A stretch of 5,489 nt of DNA from Flavobacterium sp. (GTDB taxonomy: Bacteria > Bacteroidota > Bacteroidia > Flavobacteriales > Flavobacteriaceae). Shown piece after piece: positions 1-5,052 of this stretch. The notes below the pieces were generated by a model. It saw only the letters and a list, made by a program, of their open reading frames with translations, was not told the origin of the DNA and searched no databases. A program made the translations under genes and the position numbers. The stretch lies in assembly GCA_027483785.1 (NCBI GenBank), contig JAIXTU010000350.1, forward strand, positions 1 through 5,489, written 5' to 3'. The first letter of the stretch is position 1, and each line of letters opens with the position of its first letter.

Positions 1-1837
1 TCCAGTTTTCGCCGTATCGATTTCCGGTAATTACCAAGGTTAGTTTTTTGGCTTCGTGGTACGCACCGTTTTCCGTGTTGTACACTTTTCCGAACTCGAA
101 AAACTTTAAATCTTTGTTTTTGCGGTTAATGTTGTACGCTAGTGCTTCCAAAGCCGAATCGAGCATATTGGTGCGCAAAACAGCTAAATCGGAACTAAGC
201 GGATTCAATAATTTTACGGCATCTTCCGAAGCATATTCCGGCGATGTCAACGAATTGGCCATCATTTCATAGAAGCCGTTCGCAGCCAATTGCGTGGCAA
301 TGCTGTTTTCCAATTTAAACGACTCCGTTCTCGGCGAATTCGCTACAGTAGCATTCAATTTCTTAGAAAACTGAATGTTGTTGTATCCGTACACGCGAAG
401 AATCTCTTCGATAACGTCGATTTCGCGCTGAACATCAACACGATACGGCGGAATCAACAATCCCAAACCGGTATCGGTTACGCTATTGATTTTGATGTCT
501 AGCGAAGCGAGTATTTTTTTAATTGTATCAGCAGGAATTTGCTGTCCGATAATTTTCTGTGCTTTCTGTAAGTTTAGAAAAACGGTAAACGGCTCAATTT
601 TCTTGGGATGAATGTCGATGATATCCGACGTAATTTCGCCACCTGCCACTTCTTGAATCAATAAGGCGGCGCGTTTCAAGGCATATTCCGTGATGTTCGG
701 ATCGATACCGCGTTCAAATCTAAACGAGGCATCGGTACTCAAACCGTGTCTTTTTGCTGTTTTGCGAACCGAAACCGGATTAAAATACGCGCTTTCTAAG
801 AAAATACTAGTGGTTTCGTTCGATACACCCGAATTTTTCCCACCAAAAACGCCTGCCAAGCAAAGCGGATTTTGCGCATCGGCAATTACCAAATCGTCTT
901 CGTGTAATTCGCGTTCTTGGTCGTCGAGTGTGAGTAATTTCTCGCCAGCAGCGGCCGTTCGAACGTTTATTTTCTGACCGTTTATTTTCGCGTTATCGAA
1001 CGCGTGTAGCGGTTGTCCGAGTTCGTGCAACACATAGTTCGTAACGTCAACCACGTTATTTTTCGGCGTTAAGCCAATAGCTTTTAGTTTGTTTTGCAAC
1101 CATGTAGGCGAGTCTTTTACGGTTACGCCCGAAATGGTAACGCCGCAATAGCGAGGCACCAGTTTGCTGTCGGCTACTTTTACATCAATTTTGAGCGTGC
1201 GTTTGTCGACGCGGAAACTCGAAATCGATGGGGTTTGCAATTCCGGAACGCTCGATTTTTGGAGCAAGCCGGCACGTAAATCGCGTGCTACGCCCAGGTG
1301 CGACATGGCATCGGCGCGGTTTGGTGTTAAGCCGATTTCGAAAATAAAATCGCTTTCAATATTGTAAATGGCGGCGAGTGCGGTTCCGGGTTTGAGTTTG
1401 CTATCGAGCACTAAAATCCCGTCGTGACTGCTGCCGAGACCAATTTCGTCTTCGGCGCAAATCATACCAAAGCTTTCAACGTCTCTAATTTTCCCTTTTT
1501 TGATGGTTATCGATTCGCCGCTGTGCGTATGTAAAACCGCGCCGATGGTTGCTACAGGAACTTTTTGTCCGGCGGCAACATTGGCGGCACCGCACACAAT
1601 TTGTAGCGGAGTAGCTTCACCAATGTCTACAGTAGTTACTTTCAAACGGTCGGCATTTGGGTGTTTTTCGAAGGTAAGTACATGTCCCACAACCACGCCT
1701 TTCAGTCCGCCTTTAACCGATTCAAAAGCTTCGACGCTTTCCACTTCAAGACCTAAATCGGTGAGCACTACGGCGAGTTCGTCCGGATTTTGGTCGGTTT
1801 TTAAAAATTGTTTCAGCCAATTGTAGGAAATTCTCAT
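1..1837 (-). CDS. pheT: Phenylalanyl-tRNA synthetase beta subunit, 3'-truncated by window edge
   Basis: This cytoplasmic enzyme subunit pairs with PheS to charge tRNA-Phe with phenylalanine. I read 612 uninterrupted residues from the ATG whose complement is 1835-1837; the start MRISYNWLKQFL is the usual PheT N-terminus. In order: an OB-fold tRNA-binding domain (about 40-155, with HPNADRLKV at 59-67 and VCGAANV at 81-87); a B3/4 domain (about 210-395, with NVVDVTNYVLHELGQPLHAFD starting at 261, LAGVFGG at 327-333 and SFRFERGIDP at 371-380); a B5 domain (about 405-485, with RVDVQREIDVIEEILRVYGY at 466-485); then the start of the catalytic-like core. The rest of the core and the C-terminal anticodon-binding (FDX-ACB) domain lie outside; family members are about 800 residues. 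pheS is not beside it on the 5' side, so it is not co-transcribed from upstream here. No Shine-Dalgarno is seen, which is normal for Bacteroidota. Nothing suggests damage. Confidence 0.97.
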   Translation of the reverse strand, partial: MRISYNWLKQFLKTDQNPDELAVVLTDLGLEVESVEAFESVKGGLKGVVVGHVLTFEKHPNADRLKVTTVDIGEATPLQIVCGAANVAAGQKVPVATIGAVLHTHSGESITIKKGKIRDVESFGMICAEDEIGLGSSHDGILVLDSKLKPGTALAAIYNIESDFIFEIGLTPNRADAMSHLGVARDLRAGLLQKSSVPELQTPSISSFRVDKRTLKIDVKVADSKLVPRYCGVTISGVTVKDSPTWLQNKLKAIGLTPKNNVVDVTNYVLHELGQPLHAFDNAKINGQKINVRTAAAGEKLLTLDDQERELHEDDLVIADAQNPLCLAGVFGGKNSGVSNETTSIFLESAYFNPVSVRKTAKRHGLSTDASFRFERGIDPNITEYALKRAALLIQEVAGGEITSDIIDIHPKKIEPFTVFLNLQKAQKIIGQQIPADTIKKILASLDIKINSVTDTGLGLLIPPYRVDVQREIDVIEEILRVYGYNNIQFSKKLNATVANSPRTESFKLENSIATQLAANGFYEMMANSLTSPEYASEDAVKLLNPLSSDLAVLRTNMLDSALEALAYNINRKNKDLKFFEFGKVYNTENGAYHEAKKLTLVITGNRYGENW

Positions 1838-1855
1838 AGCAATAAAAAATCTGCG

Positions 1856-1863
1856 CAAATATA
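1856..1863 (-). promoter_or_regulatory. Bacteroidota-type -7 promoter box for pheT
   Basis: On the minus strand this reads TATATTTG, an exact match to the Bacteroidota -7 consensus TAnnTTTG. Its last base is 18 bases before the pheT ATG, so the transcript would have a leader of roughly 10-15 nt. A TTTG lies upstream, but the spacing to the -7 box is only 12 bases instead of the usual 17-19, so the -33 element is weak or absent. Placement directly before the gene is the main support. Confidence 0.5.
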
Positions 1864-1936
1864 GTCACCTAATTTCAAACACGACTTGCGAAATGGGCTT
1901 GGAATGAAAAAAAATAGCGCCAATTACACGGCAAAA

Positions 1937-1969
1937 AGGGCGGGCTAGGATAGGGGTTTGCAACGCCCT
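1937..1969 (-). terminator. Possible weak hairpin terminator, minus orientation
   Basis: On the minus strand AGGGCG (complement of 1964-1969) can pair with CGCCCT (complement of 1937-1942) across a 21-nt loop, followed by a short run of T. That is the layout of an intrinsic terminator that would stop minus-strand transcription before pheT. The loop is long and the stem only 6 bp, and no minus-strand gene precedes it, so this may be chance or part of the local repeat material. Apart from this, 1864-2081 shows nothing I can support as a gene on either strand. Confidence 0.2.
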
Positions 1970-2081
1970 CATACGACGCATTCATTTTCAGTTCCTTGAG
2001 ATTAACGAATGTGTTACTTGATTCTTGTTCTTCTGGGCACATCCTGCCGTAGGTATTAAGTGGAAATAAGTGCAACGGCAG

Positions 2082-2231
2082 GTCGGGCTTTCCACTTCAA
2101 GGCGCAACACGAACCGGCGTTTCAGCTACGGTTTTTGCACAGCTTCTTGCTGTCGCTGCACCAAAACCAGCTTCAATCGCCGTCTCGTGTCACGGCTTTC
2201 CGTTACAATCCCTTGTGCGGGCAAAGTGCAC
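2082..2231 (-). repeat. Interspersed repeat element A (inverted partner of element B)
   Basis: Read on the minus strand from 2231, the element opens with GTGCACTTTGCCCGC, then AGGGATTGTAACGGAAAG. It continues through a long hairpin and closes with TTGAAGTGGAAAGCCCGAC (complement of 2082-2100). Element B at 3174-3262 shows the same two blocks in the same order: over the first 38 bases I count 30 identities, and over the 19-base closing block 16. The centres differ completely and form unrelated hairpins. The design looks like the intergenic repeats I recall from flavobacterial genomes, but I cannot search for copies. It ends 28 bases before the DUF3024 start and points away from it. Confidence 0.7.
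2099..2198. other. Long imperfect hairpin (about 100 nt) inside element A
   Basis: The two halves are roughly self-complementary around a TTCTT loop at 2144-2148. Paired blocks from the inside out are CAGC (2140-2143) with GCTG (2149-2152), GGTTTT (2130-2135) with AAAACC (2163-2168), CGGCG (2115-2119) with CGCCG (2178-2182), ACACGA (2107-2112) with TCGTGT (2185-2190), and AAG (2099-2101) with CTT (2196-2198), with bulges between. This could fold as RNA or extrude as single-stranded DNA. Its role is unknown; such folds occur in REP-like elements and recombination sites, but no enzyme gene is nearby to decide. Confidence 0.6.
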
Positions 2232-2259
2232 GAAAATAAAAACAAACTCCAGAATAAAC

Positions 2260-2608
2260 ATGACATTTGAACTTACAAAATTAGGTTGACATCATTGAGA
2301 TTATGGAACATCACATTTCAAATTTTCGGACGGAACCTGAAATTAGGCATCAACTTGATATCGGTTATGAAATCGTTGAGCAATCGGTTATTATCAATTA
2401 AATCAGTCCTGCTTGGGACAATCCAAATGAAATACTAACATTTGGCTATGCTAAAGCCATTTTTGTAAAAAATAAAAATGTTTGGAAATTATTTTGGAAA
2501 CGTGCTGATAATAAATGGCATGCGTATCAACCAATACCGACAGTAAGAGGACTTGAAGACTTTTTAAAAATTGTTGACGAAGATAATTACGGATGTTTTC
2601 AAGGCTAA
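2260..2608 (+). pseudogene. Broken DUF3024-family gene (frameshift plus nonsense stop)
   Basis: The function of DUF3024 proteins is not known. From the ATG at 2260 the frame reads MTFELTKLG and stops at TGA 2287. One surplus base at about 2284-2287 restores the family-like reading DIIEIMEHHISNF and IRHQLDIGYEIVEQSVII. A TAA at 2399-2401 then interrupts it where the family, as I recall it, has a Glu in the motif FEIRPxW (GAA to TAA would be one change). Beyond it the frame is open to TAA 2606-2608 and holds the conserved C-terminal half: WKLFWKRADNKWHAYQP and the ending EDNYGCFQG. Repaired, the protein would be about 115 residues, the normal length for the family. Two independent lesions argue for a true pseudogene rather than one sequencing error. 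An intact-looking stretch from ATG 2303 codes only 32 residues. It sits between repeat A and the UPF0158 gene, on the same strand as the latter, 28 bases apart. Confidence 0.85.
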
Positions 2609-2624
2609 TCAAAAGACTTTTTTT

Positions 2625-2632
2625 TAGATTTG
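2625..2632 (+). promoter_or_regulatory. Candidate -7 box just before the UPF0158 gene
   Basis: TAGATTTG matches the TAnnTTTG consensus exactly and ends 4 bases before the ATG at 2637. If used, transcription would begin at or next to the start codon, giving a leaderless mRNA independent of the broken gene upstream. I see no convincing -33 TTTG at 17-19 bases, and the surrounding T-rich DNA makes a chance match possible. Confidence 0.3.
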
Positions 2633-2636
2633 ACTT

Positions 2637-3074
2637 ATGAATAGGAACCTCATCACAGCTGACAACATTAAAGAAATTGCAGAGCAACTTGATTGCGGCT
2701 TGCGCGCTTTTATACACAAGACAAGCGGGCAATTACTTTTCGTACCGGACGAGGATAGTCTCGAAGATCTTGACTTTGACGCTTGGGGCGACGAAAATGA
2801 AGAACTAGAGAATAACCTCGAAGACTACCACGAAATTGAAAAATGGACGTCACGCGAAGCGTTTCAAGTGATGCGCAAATTTGCCGACCAAGTTTCAGAC
2901 AATGATCTACAAAGTCGCCTATTCGATGCGTTGAATAAAAATAAACCATTTAGAGCGTTTGGGTATGTTATTGACGACTCCGACTTCAGGCAGCAATGGT
3001 TCGACTTCCAGAACAAATCGCAACAGGAATTTGTGGCAAGGGAGTTAAACCGATTACTCTCAGCAGACGAATAA
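2637..3074 (+). CDS. UPF0158-family protein, unknown function
   Basis: A 145-residue soluble protein with no signal peptide or membrane segment. I place it in UPF0158 by pattern: an N-terminal part with HKTSGQLLFVPDED (27-40), where the family has a YLDxxTGE-like element; a strongly acidic central stretch (about 38-68, mostly Asp and Glu); and a C-terminal half with SREAFQVMRKFADQV (72-86), LQSRLFDALNKNKPFRAFGYVI (starting at 91, matching the family's L..AL.GKGAFRRF block) and the W121-F124 segment that follows it. Length is typical of the family. No biochemical role is established for it. The start is the first Met in frame; the next Met is at residue 79, inside the conserved half, so 2637 is the only sensible start. 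No Shine-Dalgarno is visible. The DUF3024 remnant upstream is on the same strand, so the two may once have been co-transcribed. The family assignment rests on recall, not a search. Confidence 0.8.
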   Translation: MNRNLITADNIKEIAEQLDCGLRAFIHKTSGQLLFVPDEDSLEDLDFDAWGDENEELENNLEDYHEIEKWTSREAFQVMRKFADQVSDNDLQSRLFDALNKNKPFRAFGYVIDDSDFRQQWFDFQNKSQQEFVARELNRLLSADE

Positions 3075-3173
3075 AAAGAAATGCAGCAGCTAACACAAGT
3101 TACGATTTTACAAACTCCATTTTTCTAAAAAAGCCGAGAAACCACAAAATGCAACTTTTCCACTTATTTTTAG
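3075..3173. other. Non-coding spacer after UPF0158
   Basis: AT-rich spacer between the UPF0158 stop and element B. It contains GCTAAC at 3089-3094, which could pair with GTTAG at 3189-3193 in element B, but the DNA between them has no symmetric stem. No gene, terminator or promoter can be supported here. Confidence 0.4.
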
Positions 3174-3297
3174 GTGCACTTCGCCCGCGTTAGGGGTTGT
3201 AGCGGAAATCTTATTTTTTGATCCGCGTCGGGCAAAAAATAAATTGAAGCGAAAAACCCGACGGCGCCTGATTTGTTTCTTTGGCACTGAGGCGCCG
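3174..3297 (+). repeat. Interspersed repeat element B (inverted partner of element A)
   Basis: It opens with GTGCACTTCGCCCGC, then AGGGGTTGTAGCGGAAAT, and repeats the closing block TTGAAGCGAAAAACCCGAC at 3244-3262. Between them is a perfect 10-bp stem, TTATTTTTTG (3211-3220) with CAAAAAATAA (3233-3242), around a 12-nt loop. After the closing block comes a second perfect hairpin of 8 bp, CGGCGCCT (3262-3269) with AGGCGCCG (3290-3297), loop 20 nt. The outer blocks match element A in opposite orientation, while the interior does not. It lies 99 bases after the UPF0158 stop and points away from it. The hairpins could also work as transcription terminators, though the T-run expected after the second stem is missing. 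Confidence 0.7.
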
Positions 3298-3475
3298 GAA
3301 CGCCCAAATAAAAAAATAAATACTTAGGTTCTTCTCTAGAAAATGAACGCAATTAATTGATTAGCAATTAGATGTAGTGATTAAACTATATTCAAGAATT
3401 GCTTTTTCAGATGAGCTGCCAAATAATTTTAACAAAGTGCCGTTAGATAAATATGAAATTACTAAAGGATTGAAA
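3298..3475. other. Leader region of the DUF1304 gene
   Basis: AT-rich DNA between element B and the preferred DUF1304 start. Its second part (3377-3475) is open in the DUF1304 frame from a GTG codon but reads as polar sequence without family similarity. It is best taken as an untranslated leader or a remnant of another gene. No firm promoter or ribosome-binding motif was seen. Confidence 0.35.
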
Positions 3476-3841
3476 ATGAACATAATTACAAAAATATTAA
3501 TCGGAATAATTGCTCTTGAACATTTGTATATACTTTATTTTGAAATGTTTGCGTGGGAAACTATCGGTAAGAGAACGTTTAAGTCGTTGCCCGAAAACTT
3601 GTTTAAACCTACCAAAGCATTAGCTGCAAATCAAGGCTTGTATAACGGATTTTTGTCGGCCGGATTGCTGTGGTCGATACTAATCTCGGATATAACTTGG
3701 TCGAAAAACATAGCGCTCTTTTTCTTAATTTGTGTGTCGGTTGCGGGTATTTACGGCGCATTAAGTGCTAGTAGAAAAATCTTTTTTGTTCAGGCATTAC
3801 CGGCATTAATCACAATTTTATGTTTGTTTCTTTTAGATTAA
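3476..3841 (+). CDS. DUF1304-family small integral membrane protein
   Basis: A 121-residue hydrophobic protein with four predicted membrane segments, at about residues 3-22, 56-73, 78-97 and 102-120. Family hallmarks are visible: an acidic-aromatic end to the first helix (E15-H16, then FEMFAW at 22-27) and the block ANQGLYNGFLSAGLLW at 51-66. Length fits DUF1304 (about 120 residues). Function is unknown; it sits in the inner membrane. The frame stays open upstream to a GTG at 3377, which would add 33 polar residues. I prefer the ATG at 3476 because the family begins directly with the first membrane helix, and the added stretch resembles nothing I know. It follows element B and precedes a long gene-free stretch, so it appears monocistronic. 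No clear -7 box was found; TAATTTTA at 3424-3431 is a poor candidate. Confidence 0.88.
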   Translation: MNIITKILIGIIALEHLYILYFEMFAWETIGKRTFKSLPENLFKPTKALAANQGLYNGFLSAGLLWSILISDITWSKNIALFFLICVSVAGIYGALSASRKIFFVQALPALITILCLFLLD

Positions 3842-4030
3842 AGTCATGCGTTCGACGAAGAAATTGAAGGCGGAAGATTCTAGTAGAAGCCAGAAGTTAG
3901 TCCCGAATCGTGTCGGGATAGTTCTGAAAGCAATCGAAATCGCGACAATATCAATTTACCCGCTTGAACTCACGCATCTTCGTAGCTTGAGCTTGTTGAA
4001 GGCGGGGTTGTGTACATTATGAAAAACTTT
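3842..4030. repeat. GC-richer non-coding segment with small inverted repeats
   Basis: This stretch after DUF1304 is less AT-rich than the DNA further right. TCCCGA (3901-3906) pairs perfectly with TCGGGA (3913-3918) over a 6-nt loop, and CCCGC (3959-3963) can pair with GCGGG (4002-4006). The stretch CTTGAGCTTGTTGAAGG (3986-4002) is, on the minus strand, close to the CCTTCGACAAGCTCAG-type intergenic repeats I recall from Bacteroidota. A 57-codon frame from ATG 3847 runs through these repeats and has no protein-like features, so I do not call it. No T-run follows the hairpins, so they are not obvious terminators. Confidence 0.45.
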
Positions 4031-4099
4031 GTGAAACACCGTGCTACTTTTTGGAAGATACACTAGAATGCAATTACATTTTTTCGCTTTTTTTCCGGG

Positions 4100-4212
4100 T
4101 TAGCGACAGCGATGGCATCCATTGTTGCGTTATGGGAATTTCGATATTTTTTCGCATATAAGATAAAACGGACGGAATAATGGCGCGTTGATTCGCTTAG
4201 CGACCGATTGGC
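4100..4212. repeat. Non-coding segment bounded by a direct repeat (TTAGCGAC)
   Basis: TTAGCGAC occurs at 4100-4107 and again at 4197-4204. In each case it is followed by near-identical sequence (agCGATGGC versus CGATtGGC), so about 15 positions match with small gaps. Between the two, CCATT (4119-4123) and AATGG (4179-4183) can pair, giving a hairpin with a long loop. The layout recalls elements A and B but the sequence blocks differ, so it may be a degenerate or different intergenic repeat. No coding potential is seen on either strand. Confidence 0.4.
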
Positions 4213-4347
4213 GAGGCCTTATAGGATTGAGAAAGCGCCGGAAATCCCAAGGAGTTAGCAAATATTCTAAATATGCTGTTCGTGTATGTCGTATGTAGTT
4301 AGTAGAATCAATTTGCTTACAAATCAAAAAATTAGGATAGTTTTTTT

Positions 4348-4393
4348 CTGACAGACTTCGCAATTCTAAAGCTTGTCAGGATTTGTTAGAATT
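4348..4393. other. Two overlapping, mutually exclusive hairpins
   Basis: CTGACAGACTT (4348-4358) can pair with AAGCTTGTCAG (4369-4379) with one mismatch and one G-T pair over a 10-nt loop. Alternatively AATTCTA (4362-4368) pairs perfectly with TAGAATT (4387-4393). The second stem uses loop bases of the first and encloses its 3' arm, so both cannot form freely together. The arrangement resembles an RNA switch, but no gene follows for more than 600 bases, and AT-rich DNA yields such pairings by chance. Confidence 0.3.
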
Positions 4394-4544
4394 AGTAATT
4401 AAGCTCTATAGTCTATTAGTCGACGTCAAATTTCCGTTCCAGACAATTGCAGTTTCTTCCAAGTTATCGCTTTATTCATAGCACTAAACAAATTGTTTTT
4501 GGGACAATGGGATTACTTAATTTTTTTTTTGACGATGATGCAAA

Positions 4545-4564
4545 AATACCTATAAGTAGGTATT
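4545..4564. promoter_or_regulatory. Perfect palindrome, possible operator
   Basis: AATACCT (4545-4551) and AGGTATT (4558-4564) are perfect inverted halves separated by 6 bases. A 20-bp site of this symmetry is the kind of target bound by a dimeric regulator. It lies about 490 bases before the LodA-like gene, just after a run of ten T, so any link to that gene is a guess. It could also be a short hairpin. Confidence 0.35.
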
Positions 4565-4955
4565 GACAGGAAAATAGGATCGGGTACTTTAGCAGAAGAA
4601 CGTTAGGATACTTAAGCTCGAGCAGAGTTAATAGAAAATTGCATATGAAAACGATATTAGAGATGAGGATAATGAAAATTTAACTATAATATCAGTTGTA
4701 TTTTTTAATTAATTTTCAACATATTTGAAAGTTAACTCTTGTAAGGATTTAATTTGACGATTGAGATTTGTGAGAATTTTTTGTCCTGTTGTATTGGATT
4801 ATTTATTATACTTTTTTGGCTAGTTTTCAAAGTTTTCGAGGTGAGAAGTAAGATGGGGTTAACATGTAATAACTTATAATTTATTTTAAGATAAATGATA
4901 ATTAATAAAATCCGTTTAAAGTTATAGATAATTTAAAATACTTAACGGCCAAGGA

Positions 4956-4972
4956 ACGGGCTGGTCACCCGT
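4956..4972 (+). other. GC-rich hairpin in the LodA leader
   Basis: ACGGG (4956-4960) pairs with CCCGT (4968-4972) over a 7-nt loop. It sits in a small GC-rich island, with GGCC at 4947-4950 just before it, inside otherwise very AT-rich DNA and 80 bases before the LodA-like ATG. It could be a structured part of that gene's leader. A tiny frame, MIYKGII, begins directly after it at 4973. No known riboswitch class is recognised. Confidence 0.3.
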
Positions 4973-5001
4973 ATGATTTACAAGGGAATTATTTAAAAAA
5001 A

Positions 5002-5019
5002 AGTGGAGCAGATACCACT
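5002..5019 (-). terminator. Possible hairpin terminator on the minus strand
   Basis: Read on the minus strand, AGTGG, an 8-nt loop and CCACT are followed by a run of T. The stem can gain a few weaker pairs at its base, where those T face upstream A. This is a minimal intrinsic-terminator shape. No minus-strand gene lies to its right within the window, so it would only act on antisense transcription from the LodA-like gene. It may be chance. Confidence 0.2.
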
Positions 5020-5052
5020 CTTAAAAACGAATCTACTAAAATTTTTTAACCT

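Larger units (their letters stand above)
4213..5052. other. AT-rich gene-free region upstream of the LodA-like gene
   Basis: All six frames are broken often, and no frame reads like a known protein. Contents noted are the overlapping hairpins (4348-4393), a run of ten T (4521-4530), the palindrome at 4545-4564 and a GC-richer patch at 4945-4972. A 19-codon frame from ATG 4507 (starting MGLLNFFFDDD) passes through the T-run and ends at 4566. Near-consensus -7 boxes, such as CATATTTG around 4719-4726, each miss one key base, so I do not assign a promoter to the downstream gene. The region may hold a long leader, eroded genes or undetected small RNAs. Confidence 0.5.

Noticed and set aside
1..1837. 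Several plus-strand frames opposite pheT
   Set aside because: pheT reads continuously for 612 residues with all expected domains; the opposite-strand frames are shadows.
1875..2075. 66-codon open frame on the minus strand upstream of pheT
   Set aside because: Its sequence has no family-like pattern, and it runs through hairpin and repeat material; it is best explained as chance.
2303..2401. A short independent gene of 32 codons from ATG 2303
   Set aside because: Family-like residues continue both upstream of this ATG in frame and past the TAA, so it is a fragment of the DUF3024 pseudogene.
3089..3195. Integron attC-like site: GCTAAC at one end and GCGTTAGGG at the other, after the UPF0158 gene
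   Set aside because: The end motifs are near the attC core sites, but the second R'' position and the last R' position do not fit. The interior has no symmetric stem, and no integron integrase is seen.
3847..4020. 57-codon frame from ATG 3847 after DUF1304
   Set aside because: It passes straight through the inverted repeats at 3901-3918 and 3959-4006 and has no recognisable domain.
4130..4363. 77-codon frame on the minus strand in the gene-free region
   Set aside because: It overlaps the direct-repeat element and a hairpin; residue composition is not protein-like and no family is recognised.
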